Shown piece after piece: positions 1 to 7,431 of a DNA stretch of 12,991 nucleotides. The notes below the pieces were generated by a model. It was not told the DNA's origin, made no database searches, and saw nothing but the letters and a program-made list of their open reading frames with translations. Each line of letters begins with the position of its first letter. Positions within the stretch are counted from its first letter, which is position 1. Position numbers and translations under genes: made by a program. Source of the stretch: HGM04593 sp964458275 (lineage in GTDB: Bacteria; Bacteroidota; Bacteroidia; Bacteroidales; Bacteroidaceae); assembly GCA_964458275.1 (NCBI GenBank), contig CAYWIE010000055.1:1-12991 (forward strand). The letters run 5' to 3'.

Positions 1-56
1 GCAATAATAGCTGTGGGCAATCCTATGTAGCCCAATCCCATAAAACAAGCTTTCAA
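1..56 (-). CDS. UDP-sugar dehydrogenase (UDP-ManNAc/UDP-glucose 6-dehydrogenase family), N-terminal fragment cut by window edge
   Basis: Only the first 18 codons and two bases of the next are inside the window. They read MKACFMGLGYIGLPTAII, which is the opening beta strand and Rossmann dinucleotide-binding loop (G-L-G-Y-I-G) typical of the UDP-N-acetylmannosamine dehydrogenase / UDP-glucose dehydrogenase family. These enzymes oxidise a UDP-hexose at C6 with NAD+ to a uronic acid for surface polysaccharides. The start is TTG at 54-56: an in-frame TAA lies at 69-71 and the only ATG (39-41) would remove the first beta strand. The gene follows rmlD on the same strand with a 32-bp gap, so it probably belongs to the same transcript. 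The N-terminal wording resembles WecC-type enzymes more than Ugd, but so short a fragment cannot settle the substrate. Confidence 0.75.
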   Translation of the reverse strand, partial: MKACFMGLGYIGLPTAII

Positions 57-88
57 TTTTTCGTTGGTTTATATTGGAAAAAAATATT

Positions 89-955
89 CTATTTATTGTC
101 TATATTGGAAAGGCACTTTTTTAGTGATTCAGTCCAATATGGTATACAAATTGCAAAGGTACTCTTTATTTTTGACTTATCCAAAACCGAGTAGCTTGGG
201 CGTATGACCTTGCTTGGAAATTCATTGCTGTGGCATGGCTGTATGTCGCACTCCGTGTTGCCGGAATATTCGGCTATCATCTTCGTGAAGTCGTACCAGC
301 TGCACACTCCCTCGTTCGAGTAGTGGTAGATGCCGTCGTTGGATTCGAATTTGCGCTTTTCGAGTATGTCGAAGATTGCTTGCGCGAGGTCGAGGGCATA
401 TGTTGGGGTGCCTGCCTGGTCAAACACAACTTTCAATTGTGGCTTTGTGGCAGTCAGATTGAGCATGGTCTTCACGAAGTTTTTCCCGAATTCGCTGTAG
501 AGCCATGCAGTGCGTATGATGATGTGGCGGCATCCTGTCTGTTGTATGTTCTGCTCGCCAAGAAGCTTGCTCGCTCCGTACACTCCGGTGGGGCTGCCTT
601 TCTTCTCTTCTGTGCAAGGGGTGTTGTAGGGCTCGCCTCCAAAGACATAGTCGGTGGAGATGTGTATGAGCAGGCCGTCTGTCTCTTTCATTGCTATGGC
701 AAGGTTCTCGGCAGCTGCGGCATTGAGCATGTAGCATTTTTCCACATCGTCTTCTGCTGCATCGACATTGGTGTAGGCTGCGCAGTTTACAATTGCATTT
801 ATGTTGTTTTCGGCTACCATTGTGCGTATGGCTTCGAGTTCGGTGATGTCGAGCTCGGCTACATCGGTAAAGATGTAGTTGTCTTTGCTCTCTCTGGCAA
901 CTATGCGCATTTCGTTGCCTAATTGTCCGTTGGCGCCTGTTACGAGTATGTTCAT
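89..955 (-). CDS. rfbD: dTDP-4-dehydrorhamnose reductase (RmlD/RfbD)
   Basis: The last step of dTDP-L-rhamnose synthesis: NAD(P)H-dependent reduction of dTDP-4-keto-L-rhamnose in the cytoplasm. The 288-residue protein is full length for the family. It starts with the Rossmann glycine loop GANGQLG (residues 7-13) and carries the short-chain dehydrogenase active-site set: S100-T101-D102 in the STDYVF motif and Y126-x3-K130. A GTPTYALDLA-type segment in the C-terminal half fits the substrate-binding part of RmlD. I chose ATG at 953-955, not the TTG one codon upstream (956-958), because ATG gives the conserved MNILVTG start and makes a TGATG stop/start overlap with rmlC, typical of coupled translation. 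The product would feed O-antigen or capsule glycosyltransferases. Confidence 0.95.
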   Translation of the reverse strand: MNILVTGANGQLGNEMRIVARESKDNYIFTDVAELDITELEAIRTMVAENNINAIVNCAAYTNVDAAEDDVEKCYMLNAAAAENLAIAMKETDGLLIHISTDYVFGGEPYNTPCTEEKKGSPTGVYGASKLLGEQNIQQTGCRHIIIRTAWLYSEFGKNFVKTMLNLTATKPQLKVVFDQAGTPTYALDLAQAIFDILEKRKFESNDGIYHYSNEGVCSWYDFTKMIAEYSGNTECDIQPCHSNEFPSKVIRPSYSVLDKSKIKSTFAICIPYWTESLKKCLSNIDNK

Positions 956-1524
956 CAATATAGTTTGTCGTTTATGTCGAAATCGGATGGCTTTTCGTTC
1001 AAGAGTGGTTGCTTGAGGTCTTTTTCGCTAAGGATTGCCTGCTCTGCTGGTATGCGCCAGTCGATTGCAAGGGCTTTGTCAAAAAGTTGTATGCCTGTGT
1101 CTGCCTGCGGTGCGTAAAGGTTGTCGCACTTGTACTGGAATATTGCCTCATCGGACAATACCGCGAAACCGTGGGCAAATCCGCGGGGTATGAACAGCAT
1201 GCGATGGTTGCTTTCGTTGAGCTCCACTGCCACGTGCTTGCCGTAGGTGGGAGAGCCGCGCCGTATGTCTACTGCCACATCGAGTACAGCTCCTTTTACA
1301 CATCTCACCAGCTTGCTTTGTGTATGTGGCATGCGTTGGTAGTGCAGTCCGCGCACAACTCCATACACCGATTTGCTTTCGTTGTCCTGCACGAAATTTA
1401 TTGGCATCACTTTTTCGTTGAATTCTTTTTGCGAAAATGATTCAAAGAAGTATCCTCGTGAGTCTTTGAATATTTTGGGTTCTATTATCAGGACTCCTTC
1501 TATGTCGGTTTTTATTATTTCCAT
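955..1524 (-). CDS. rfbC: dTDP-4-dehydrorhamnose 3,5-epimerase (RmlC/RfbC)
   Basis: A cupin-fold epimerase of 189 residues that inverts C3 and C5 of dTDP-4-keto-6-deoxyglucose, the step before RmlD. Visible signatures are FKDSRGYFFESF near residue 19, the catalytic His in RGLHYQ (H61), K71, Y131 in FQYKC, and D169 in LSEKD, matching the His/Asp/Tyr set known for RmlC. The motif FIPRGFAHGF (111-120) is the second cupin signature. The length is normal. The stop codon overlaps the rmlD start by one base. The 75-bp spacer from rmlA holds only a short imperfect hairpin (1542-1557) and a small palindrome (1588-1600), and I see no convincing internal promoter there. Confidence 0.96.
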   Translation of the reverse strand: MEIIKTDIEGVLIIEPKIFKDSRGYFFESFSQKEFNEKVMPINFVQDNESKSVYGVVRGLHYQRMPHTQSKLVRCVKGAVLDVAVDIRRGSPTYGKHVAVELNESNHRMLFIPRGFAHGFAVLSDEAIFQYKCDNLYAPQADTGIQLFDKALAIDWRIPAEQAILSEKDLKQPLLNEKPSDFDINDKLY

Positions 1525-1599
1525 GATGTTTCGTTTCCTGAAAGCCTGAAAAGGCTTCGAATATGGTAAAATCTTTTTGTGAAGTTCAGAAACTGTTTC

Positions 1600-2499
1600 T
1601 TAGTTGGCTTTTTTTGAGCGTTTAATATCTTCGATGACACGAAGTAGATATTGGCCGTATTGGTTCTTTATCATAGGCTGCGCCAATTCGCGAAGTTTCT
1701 CTTCTGTTATCCAGCCTTTGCGGTATGCAATTCCTTCGAGGCATGCTATTTTCAGTCCTTGCCGTTTTTCTATGACTTCTACAAAGGTGGAAGCTTCGCT
1801 AAGTGAGTCGTGTGTGCCGGTATCGAGCCATGCGAAGCCGCGTCCGAGTGTTTGTACTTTAAGCTCTTTGTCGCAAAGGAAACGTTGGTTGACAGTTGTT
1901 ATTTCGAGTTCGCCGCGTGCCGAGGGCTTTATGTTTTTTGCAACTTCCACCACCTTGTTGGGGTAGAAGTAGAGTCCCACGACTGCATAGTTCGATTTCG
2001 GTTCGGCGGGCTTTTCTTCTATGGAGAGACAGTTGCCGTTGCTGTCGAACTCTGCCACGCCGTAACGTTCGGGGTCGTTTACCCAGTAGCCGAATACTGT
2101 TGCCTTGCTCTCTTCTTCGGCTTGTCTTACAGCTTCGCGCAGCATTGCGCTGAACCCGGCTCCGTAGAAGATGTTGTCGCCGAGTACAAGGCAGGCAGAG
2201 TCGTTGCCTATGAACTTTTCGCCAATGATGAATGCTTGTGCGAGTCCGTCGGGAGAGGGCTGTTCGGCATATTCGAATCGGACGCCGTAGTCGCTGCCGT
2301 CGCCAAGAAGGCGTTTGAAGCCGGGCAGGTCATCAGGGGTGGAGATTATGAGTATTTCGCGAATTCCTGCAAGCATCAGTACCGATATGGGGTAGTAGAC
2401 CATCGGTTTGTCGAAGATGGGGATGAGCTGTTTGCTTACACCTTTCGTTATCGGGTAGAGACGTGTTCCGCTGCCTCCTGCAAGTACTATTCCTTTCAT
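1600..2499 (-). CDS. rfbA: Glucose-1-phosphate thymidylyltransferase (RmlA/RfbA)
   Basis: The first step of dTDP-rhamnose synthesis: dTTP + glucose-1-phosphate to dTDP-glucose + PPi. The 299-residue protein has the nucleotidyltransferase signature GGSGTRLYPIT (8-18), followed by SKQLIPIFDKPM (22-33) and the YYP motif. The metal ligands expected for RmlA are present as D108 (LVLGDN) and D226 (WLDTGTH); EEKP (161-164) and GELEITTVN (196-204) are the sugar-binding segments. The length matches the long RmlA form with the C-terminal allosteric helices. Order on the strand is rmlA, rmlC, rmlD; rmlB (dTDP-glucose 4,6-dehydratase) is not in this window and must lie elsewhere for the pathway to work. 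The gene lies 83 bp after the barrel gene, and I found no clear promoter box in that gap, so read-through from upstream is possible. Confidence 0.97.
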   Translation of the reverse strand: MKGIVLAGGSGTRLYPITKGVSKQLIPIFDKPMVYYPISVLMLAGIREILIISTPDDLPGFKRLLGDGSDYGVRFEYAEQPSPDGLAQAFIIGEKFIGNDSACLVLGDNIFYGAGFSAMLREAVRQAEEESKATVFGYWVNDPERYGVAEFDSNGNCLSIEEKPAEPKSNYAVVGLYFYPNKVVEVAKNIKPSARGELEITTVNQRFLCDKELKVQTLGRGFAWLDTGTHDSLSEASTFVEVIEKRQGLKIACLEGIAYRKGWITEEKLRELAQPMIKNQYGQYLLRVIEDIKRSKKAN

Positions 2500-2582
2500 G
2501 TCTTGATGTTTAAGAAACTGTGTTTTGTGTATATCCCGGTTTGCCGTAAATGTCTGTGTTGTGCCTATGTTGTTGCCGCTTG

Positions 2583-3266
2583 TCAGAATATTCTCATTGA
2601 ATATCCCAAGCGTGCCGATATTGTCATGTTTGCCGAACGTCCGAAGTCGTCCGTCTTAGAGTTGTTGAATATGTCGCCCAAGCCGTAGTAGTACCTGCCT
2701 TCGACGAAGAAGTTGCCGGCTTTTGTTCTCAGCTCAAGACCGAGACCGCCTGTTATTCCGTAGTCGAATTTGTTGTCGATGGGTTTGGCATATATGCTTT
2801 GTGTGGCACTTGGACGGCTTTCGATGTTCCATGAGCCTTCATAGGTCTCCTCGTCTCCCAAGAGTATTCCTATCTGCGGACCGAGATTGATGTAGAATTG
2901 CAGTCCGTAGGGTTCTTTGCCGAATGCGAGGTGGGCGAGGAACGGTATTTCGAGGTAGTTGAGACGGCGCGAGTAGCTGTTGCCTGTCTTGTCATCGAAA
3001 TCTTCTTCCCATCCGCGCTGGGCAAAGTTGAGTTCTATTTGCGCAGCGCATATCATGTTGAAGTATTTTTCGGTGGTGTACCGTGCATTGATGCCTCCGA
3101 GCAGTCCGGGCAAGTTTGCTTGTCGCACAGTGGGCTGGAAGTCCATGCTGCTGAATGTGGCTCCTCCGGCGACACCGATTTCGAACATGTTGCGGCGTTC
3201 TTCAACTTGGGCTGCTGCTGCGAGTGTGAGCACCAGTGCTATGGCGGTGGTCAGTATGCGGTTCAT
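2583..3266 (-). CDS. Outer-membrane beta-barrel protein, PorT-like (OMP_b-brl_2 type)
   Basis: A 227-residue exported protein. It opens with a Sec signal peptide (basic MNR, hydrophobic 4-18, likely cut after AAAAAQ near residue 20). The rest has alternating polar/aromatic stretches expected of a small barrel, for example FEIGVAGGATFSSMDF, FYINLGPQIGILLG and NFFVEGRYYYGLGDIF, and ends on a C-terminal Phe. This pattern is typical of the PorT-family outer-membrane beta-barrel proteins common in Bacteroidota. The start ATG overlaps the stop of the upstream LysM gene (ATGA, 3263-3266), so the two are probably translated together. Its exact role is unknown; the neighbours suggest a role at the outer membrane/peptidoglycan interface. 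True PorT acts in the type IX secretion system, but I see no basis for calling this gene porT itself. Confidence 0.8.
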   Translation of the reverse strand: MNRILTTAIALVLTLAAAAQVEERRNMFEIGVAGGATFSSMDFQPTVRQANLPGLLGGINARYTTEKYFNMICAAQIELNFAQRGWEEDFDDKTGNSYSRRLNYLEIPFLAHLAFGKEPYGLQFYINLGPQIGILLGDEETYEGSWNIESRPSATQSIYAKPIDNKFDYGITGGLGLELRTKAGNFFVEGRYYYGLGDIFNNSKTDDFGRSANMTISARLGYSMRIF

Positions 3267-4705
3267 TGGTCAAGGTCTATTTTGGTTACTTTGTAGTCGG
3301 GCGAATATCTTACGTAGTATGCTTTGGTGTTGATGTAGCTGCCACGGTTGTCTTTTCTTGTGAAGTGGTAGCCCGATTGCGTGGGGGCAAATTCCGTGTA
3401 GTTAATCTTTTCGGGGAAATTGGACTTATGCAGCGTTATGGCTTTGAGGAAAAAATATCCGGTGTCGTATCCTAACATGCCGTAGCGCGGGTAGCGGTTC
3501 TGCATGCTGCTATTGTACCATTGGGCATATCTGTTCTGTATCTCTACAGATTCGGGCAATATGCTGTTGGTGTAGAACGATGTGTAGAAGTAAGTGTCTA
3601 CTTCGTACATTGCTTCGAGGTTGCTGCCGGCATATATCTGCCATTCGGGATAGCCGAAGAGGGCAAAGCGGGGGGCCGTTTCGAGCGTGTCGCGCTTGAG
3701 TACAAGCAGAGTGGGCAGTATGCTGTTGAAAGTCTCTACCTTGCTTGTGGTGGGAACAAAGATGTTGAGCGCTGCTGTGTCCATCTGTTCCCTGATATAT
3801 GTTGTGCCGCCTCCGCCAGCCATGCTCATGAGGCTGTCCATGAGTATTGTTGTGTGGCTTATGTTGTTGGCTTTGGCATGTTTGAGCAGCTCGGTTGCGA
3901 ACTCCTTCTTCTCTGTTTCGTATTTATTGTCGACGAAGATGATGTTTGCTCCTGGGAACTGTTTGCTGAACTTGTTTACGCTCTTTTCGACTGTGTACGT
4001 TTGCAGGGCATTGGCTATGAATACTTTGGGGTTGGAGTAGAGAACTTCTTCCTTTACACTGAAGGGGAGCACAAGAGGAATGTTCTTGGCTTTTGCAAAT
4101 GTGGCGAGTTCTTTGTTGTGTGTGGGGTAGAGTGCGCCTATTATTATGTTGCAGTCGTTGAGTGCACCGCTGTTGATTAATCCCGACAGGCTCTTGGACG
4201 ATTCTCCTGAGTCGTATGTGTATATGTCGAATGAGTGTCCTTCTGCCTTCAGCTCTTCCACAGCAAGCAACAGCCCTTGATAGAATTCTACCATGCGTTC
4301 TTGCTCGGTGGGAGCATATTGGTTGAGCATGAAGGGGAGGATTACCGCTGCTTTTATGGCGCTGCTCTTTTTCTTTTCTTCCACTTTAGGTTTTTCAACT
4401 ACAACTGTGTCGCTCTTGACCTCTTTCTCTTGTGTGGGGAATGGGATGTAGAGCTTCATCCCCTTCTTCAGCTCTTTTTTGTCGAGGATAGGGTTCAGCT
4501 CTATGAGGGCCTTCCGTGTTACGCCATACTTCATGGCAATTTTGTAGAGGCTCTCGTCTTTGCTGACTATGTGTATCGAGGCAACTTGCTTTTCCAGTTG
4601 CGGTGGAATGGTAATTGCTTCTTTAGTCTTGGGGGCACAGCTCCACAAGAGGGCAAGTATGGTTGCTATTGTTACAAGATGTTTCATTGTATGATGCTGT
4701 TTCAT
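3263..4705 (-). CDS. Lipoprotein with one LysM domain and a type 1 periplasmic-binding-protein fold
   Basis: A 480-residue probable lipoprotein. The N-terminus has a hydrophobic stretch ending in L-W-S-C23, a slightly unusual lipobox (Trp at -2). One LysM domain follows at about 45-88 (SKDESLYKIAMKYGVT ... LKKGMKLYIPFP), then a Lys/Glu/Val-rich linker (91-115), and from about 117 a domain like the ligand-binding receptors of branched-chain amino-acid ABC transporters (AAVILPFMLNQYAP, GALYPTHNKELATFAK, IPLVLPFSV, ALFGYPEWQIYA). LysM binds peptidoglycan; the receptor fold usually binds small ligands. No permease or ATPase gene is nearby, so transport is doubtful. The start at 4705 overlaps the upstream stop (ATGA, 4702-4705); an in-frame ATG at 4685-4687 would also give a good lipoprotein signal. 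It is a tandem paralogue of the upstream gene. Confidence 0.88.
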   Translation of the reverse strand: MKQHHTMKHLVTIATILALLWSCAPKTKEAITIPPQLEKQVASIHIVSKDESLYKIAMKYGVTRKALIELNPILDKKELKKGMKLYIPFPTQEKEVKSDTVVVEKPKVEEKKKSSAIKAAVILPFMLNQYAPTEQERMVEFYQGLLLAVEELKAEGHSFDIYTYDSGESSKSLSGLINSGALNDCNIIIGALYPTHNKELATFAKAKNIPLVLPFSVKEEVLYSNPKVFIANALQTYTVEKSVNKFSKQFPGANIIFVDNKYETEKKEFATELLKHAKANNISHTTILMDSLMSMAGGGGTTYIREQMDTAALNIFVPTTSKVETFNSILPTLLVLKRDTLETAPRFALFGYPEWQIYAGSNLEAMYEVDTYFYTSFYTNSILPESVEIQNRYAQWYNSSMQNRYPRYGMLGYDTGYFFLKAITLHKSNFPEKINYTEFAPTQSGYHFTRKDNRGSYINTKAYYVRYSPDYKVTKIDLDQ

Positions 4706-6534
4706 TTGTCAAAGTCTATTTTTTCTACTTTATATTCTGGGCTGTAGTGTACGAAGTATATTTTCTTGTTTACAAATCCGCCCCAGTTGTTTACTCTGCG
4801 GAACTTGAATCCTGTCTGTATCGGGGTGAAGCTTACTTTGTGTATGTTGTCTGCCATTGTCTTGCCGTATTTGCTTGCAGCAAGCAGGAAGTAGTATCCC
4901 GTGTCGTATCCTAACATGCTGTATCGCGGGTAGATGTTCTGATAGTTACGGCTGTACCATTGCCGGTAGTTGTTGCTGAAGCCGGCCACTTCGTCGAACG
5001 ATGCATGGCTGAAGAACGATGTGTAGAAGTAGGTGTCGACTTCGTACATCTTGCTTTGTTGCTCTTTTGCATATATCTGCCATTCGGGGTAGCCGAAGAG
5101 GACAAATGAGGGAAGGCTGTTTATCGTGTCGTTCTTCATTATTTGCATGGCGGCGAGCAGAGTGCTCAGGGCGGTCTCGCTTCCTGATGTGGGGATGAAG
5201 ATGTTCTTGCTCTCTGTTCTCATCGCTTTCTTTATTGCTTCATAATCGGGTTCGGTGCCGATGAAGTGGTCCGATGGGAGAGTGGTGTAGGGGTGTTTGT
5301 TCTTGTCGAGACTCTTTTTCAGCGTGCCTATGAACTCTTTCTTGTTGCTGTCCGGTGTTTCTACGAAAATGATGTTGGCATCTGAAAACTTGCGGGTGAA
5401 GTGTTCGGTTACTTCAGAGAAAAAGTAGGATTGCATGGTGTTTACCACGTATACCATGGGGTTGCGGAATATTTCATCCTCTTTTGAGGTGAAAGGGATA
5501 ACAAGGGGTATCTCTTTCTCTTTGGCAAAGCGGGCGAGCTCTTTGTTGTGGCGTGGGTGCAGGGCACCGAAGATTATGTCCATGCCGTCGAGGCTGCCGC
5601 TGTTGAGCAAGGGGGTTATGCTGTTGCTCTCCTTGCCGGTGTCGAATGTGTGTATCTCGAATGAATATCCGTATTGTTTCAGACGTTCTACAGCCATGAG
5701 GAAGCCTTCGTAGTATTCTACCATGCGTGTCTGCTCGGTGGGGCTGTATGTGCCAATCATAAAGGGGAGTACAACAGCGGCTTTCAGAGTGCCGACGGGA
5801 GTGTTTTCCTGTTTTTCCTCTTCTTCTATCTTGCGGAATATCTCTGCGTTGCTCTGTTCCTTTTCGAGTCTGGCTTGTTCTTCTTTTTTCTTGTCGGCAA
5901 TCTCTTTCGCTGAATATGGTATTGAAATGATGCTTTTGCGTTTCAGCTTTTTGTTCTTTATCTGAGGGTTGGCGGCAAGAAGCTCGTCGACGGTTATGTT
6001 GTATTGGCGGGATACGCTGTACAGCGTTTCGCCCTTTGCGACTTTGTGTGTGGTACGTATTTCTGCCCGGTGGCTGTCCGGTTCTTCTTGCTTTTCGGCA
6101 GGAGCCGTCTGCTGTGTGTCTGCGGTGCTGCTTGTGGGTATGAGTATTACTTCGCCGGTGCGGAAGTTGTTTATGCTTAGTCCGGGATTGGCGTCGCAAA
6201 TCTCTTTGGGGGTAACTTTGTATGTTACGCTGAGGCGGTACAGTGTCTCGCCCGATTTTATTGTGTGATAGAGCTTTCCGGGATGTGTTGGGGTGTTCTT
6301 TTGTGCTATTTTCAGTTTGTGCCCGATAGACAGCTTTTGTGCGCATCCGGGATTGAGGGCGATGATGTCGTCTACCGTAACTTCGTACATGCGTGAGATG
6401 GAGTAGAGGGTTTGCCCTTTGCTCACAGTGTGTGTGAAATAGCGGTCGTTCTGCGCGAAGATGATGTGTGTCGTGCAGAGAATGAATGTTATCAGTGCAA
6501 GTGTGTTCTTTATAATGTGGTCAGTCCGAATCAT
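4702..6534 (-). CDS. Periplasmic protein with three LysM domains and a type 1 periplasmic-binding-protein fold
   Basis: A 610-residue exported protein and the first gene of the overlapping minus-strand set. Signal peptide about 1-27 (hydrophobic 11-26, likely cut after IIFA). Three LysM domains follow: 33-77 (HTVSKGQTLYSISRMY), 88-133 (HTIKSGETLYRLSVTY) and 161-206 (HKVAKGETLYSVSRQY). A charged, probably helical linker (209-243) joins them to a PBP1-fold receptor domain from about 250 (AAVVLPFMIGTYSPTEQ, GALHPRHNKELARFAK, FVLFGYPEWQIYA). The C-terminal region matches its downstream neighbour almost motif by motif (GYDTGYYF, a YSPEYKVEKIDFDK-like end), so the two arose by duplication. The LysM set implies peptidoglycan attachment; the ligand is unknown. 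A plausible promoter lies about 65 bp upstream of the start. Confidence 0.9.
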   Translation of the reverse strand: MIRTDHIIKNTLALITFILCTTHIIFAQNDRYFTHTVSKGQTLYSISRMYEVTVDDIIALNPGCAQKLSIGHKLKIAQKNTPTHPGKLYHTIKSGETLYRLSVTYKVTPKEICDANPGLSINNFRTGEVILIPTSSTADTQQTAPAEKQEEPDSHRAEIRTTHKVAKGETLYSVSRQYNITVDELLAANPQIKNKKLKRKSIISIPYSAKEIADKKKEEQARLEKEQSNAEIFRKIEEEEKQENTPVGTLKAAVVLPFMIGTYSPTEQTRMVEYYEGFLMAVERLKQYGYSFEIHTFDTGKESNSITPLLNSGSLDGMDIIFGALHPRHNKELARFAKEKEIPLVIPFTSKEDEIFRNPMVYVVNTMQSYFFSEVTEHFTRKFSDANIIFVETPDSNKKEFIGTLKKSLDKNKHPYTTLPSDHFIGTEPDYEAIKKAMRTESKNIFIPTSGSETALSTLLAAMQIMKNDTINSLPSFVLFGYPEWQIYAKEQQSKMYEVDTYFYTSFFSHASFDEVAGFSNNYRQWYSRNYQNIYPRYSMLGYDTGYYFLLAASKYGKTMADNIHKVSFTPIQTGFKFRRVNNWGGFVNKKIYFVHYSPEYKVEKIDFDK

Positions 6535-6599
6535 TCGCTTTTCTTGATATGCTTTTGTGCTGTTGCGCTGTTGTCGCAGGTGTATAATTGTTCAACTTG

Positions 6600-6630
6600 C
6601 AAAGTTACTATAATTGGACGAAAAATGAAA
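6600..6630 (-). promoter_or_regulatory. Bacteroidota-type promoter for the LysM operon
   Basis: Reading the minus strand, TAACTTTG (6600-6607) matches the Bacteroidota -7 consensus TAnnTTTG exactly. A TTTC (6627-6630), one base from the -33 consensus TTTG, sits 19 bp upstream, which is the usual spacing. Transcription would start near 6590 and give a leader of roughly 60 nt. Confidence 0.55.
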
Positions 6631-6633
6631 TAA

Positions 6634-6655
6634 TTTTTGGCGTGGTTTTTGGCGT
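6634..6655. repeat. Direct repeat of TTTTTGGCGT just upstream of the LysM promoter
   Basis: The 10-mer TTTTTGGCGT occurs at 6634-6643 and again, identical, at 6646-6655, with GG between them (12-bp period). It lies immediately upstream of the proposed -33 element, where an activator or repressor could bind. No known factor is assigned. Confidence 0.45.
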
Positions 6656-6693
6656 TTCCTCAACTGTTTGTGTGCGGGAATCTATAATACGAA

Positions 6694-6719
6694 ATTAGCG
6701 CAGACTGTGCTGCGCTAAT
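6694..6719 (-). terminator. Intrinsic terminator of the rubrerythrin gene
   Basis: A perfect 10-bp inverted repeat, ATTAGCGCAG (6694-6703) and CTGCGCTAAT (6710-6719), with a 6-nt loop. It starts 21 bp after the rubrerythrin stop. On the minus strand it is followed by a moderately U-rich stretch (TTCGTATTATAG). This separates the rubrerythrin transcript from the LysM operon. Confidence 0.65.
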
Positions 6720-6740
6720 GGGGTTATTGCTTGGGTGGTA

Positions 6741-7403
6741 TCAGTAATTCTCTTTTCTCACCTCGAAGTAGCTTTGCGAGTACTTGCATACGGGGCACAC
6801 TGCGGGGGCTTTCTTGCCTATGACCAGATGACCGCATATGCGACATTCCCACATCACCTGTTCGCCTTTTTCGAATACCTGTTGCATCTCTACGTTTCTG
6901 AGTAGTTTGCGGTAGCGCTCTTCGTGGCTCTTTTCTATTGCTGCCACTCGGCGGAAGCGTTCGGCGAGTTCATGGAAGCCCTCTTCCTCAGCCTCTTTGG
7001 CGAAGCGTGAGTACATATCTGTCCATTCGTAGTTCTCTCCTTCGGCTGCGTGCAGCAGGTTGGCTGCTGTGTTCGAGATGCCGCCGAGTTCTTCGTACCA
7101 GAGGCGTGCGTGCTCCTGCTCGTTGCGCGCCGTCTGCAGGAAGATGGCTGCAAGCTGCTCATATCCTTCACGTGCGGCTACTTCGGCAAAGTATGTGTAT
7201 TTGTTGCGCGCCTGGCTTTCGCCTGCGAAACCTTCGAGAAGGTTTTTCTCGGTCTTTGTGCCGGCATATTTGTTTGTTGTTGTGCCTGATTCTATTATTT
7301 CTTCGAAAAATGATGCGGGCTTTTTACATACAGGGCAGATGAATTCTGCGCTAAGTTCTCCTTCGTGGGTGTATCCACAGATTTTGCAACGATACTTTTT
7401 CAT
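6741..7403 (-). CDS. Rubrerythrin with rubredoxin-like Fe(Cys)4 centres at both ends
   Basis: A 220-residue cytoplasmic diiron peroxidase that reduces H2O2 and protects anaerobes from oxygen. The central four-helix ferritin-like domain (about 48-168) keeps the expected metal ligands: E57, E95/H98 (NEQEH), E123/E126 (ENYEW) and E157/H160 (IEKSH). Rubredoxin-like sites flank it: an N-terminal one with C6-x2-C9 and C23-x2-C26, and a C-terminal one with C187-x2-C190 and C203-x2-C206; the gap between the two cysteine pairs is 13 residues in both. Classical rubrerythrins have only the C-terminal site and reverse rubrerythrins only the N-terminal one, so this protein combines both and is about 30 residues longer than a classical rubrerythrin. 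It appears monocistronic: promoter-like box upstream, terminator downstream, and divergent from trkH. Confidence 0.95.
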   Translation of the reverse strand: MKKYRCKICGYTHEGELSAEFICPVCKKPASFFEEIIESGTTTNKYAGTKTEKNLLEGFAGESQARNKYTYFAEVAAREGYEQLAAIFLQTARNEQEHARLWYEELGGISNTAANLLHAAEGENYEWTDMYSRFAKEAEEEGFHELAERFRRVAAIEKSHEERYRKLLRNVEMQQVFEKGEQVMWECRICGHLVIGKKAPAVCPVCKYSQSYFEVRKENY

Positions 7404-7431
7404 GTTTTTGTATAGTTTAGAAGTTTACGCT

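Noticed and set aside
230..922. Long plus-strand open frame opposite rmlD (230 codons)
   Set aside because: Antisense shadow of rmlD; the product is Cys/Val/Phe-rich with no domain, while rmlD has full catalytic motifs.
1588..1600. Palindrome AGAAAC-T-GTTTCT in the rmlA-rmlC spacer
   Set aside because: Short, A/T-rich and beside the rmlA stop; no promoter elements nearby to suggest an operator and too weak for a terminator.
1810..2688. 292-codon plus-strand frame across rmlA and the barrel gene end
   Set aside because: It covers two well-supported genes on the opposite strand and encodes a Cys/Tyr/Val-rich, motif-free product.
3521..4180. 219-codon plus-strand frame opposite the one-LysM gene
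   Set aside because: Mirror of a conserved paralogous domain on the minus strand; no domain or start signal of its own.
5474..6346. 290-codon minus-strand frame inside the three-LysM gene
   Set aside because: Same strand, other frame; Arg/His/Gln/Thr-rich out-of-frame translation of the LysM gene.
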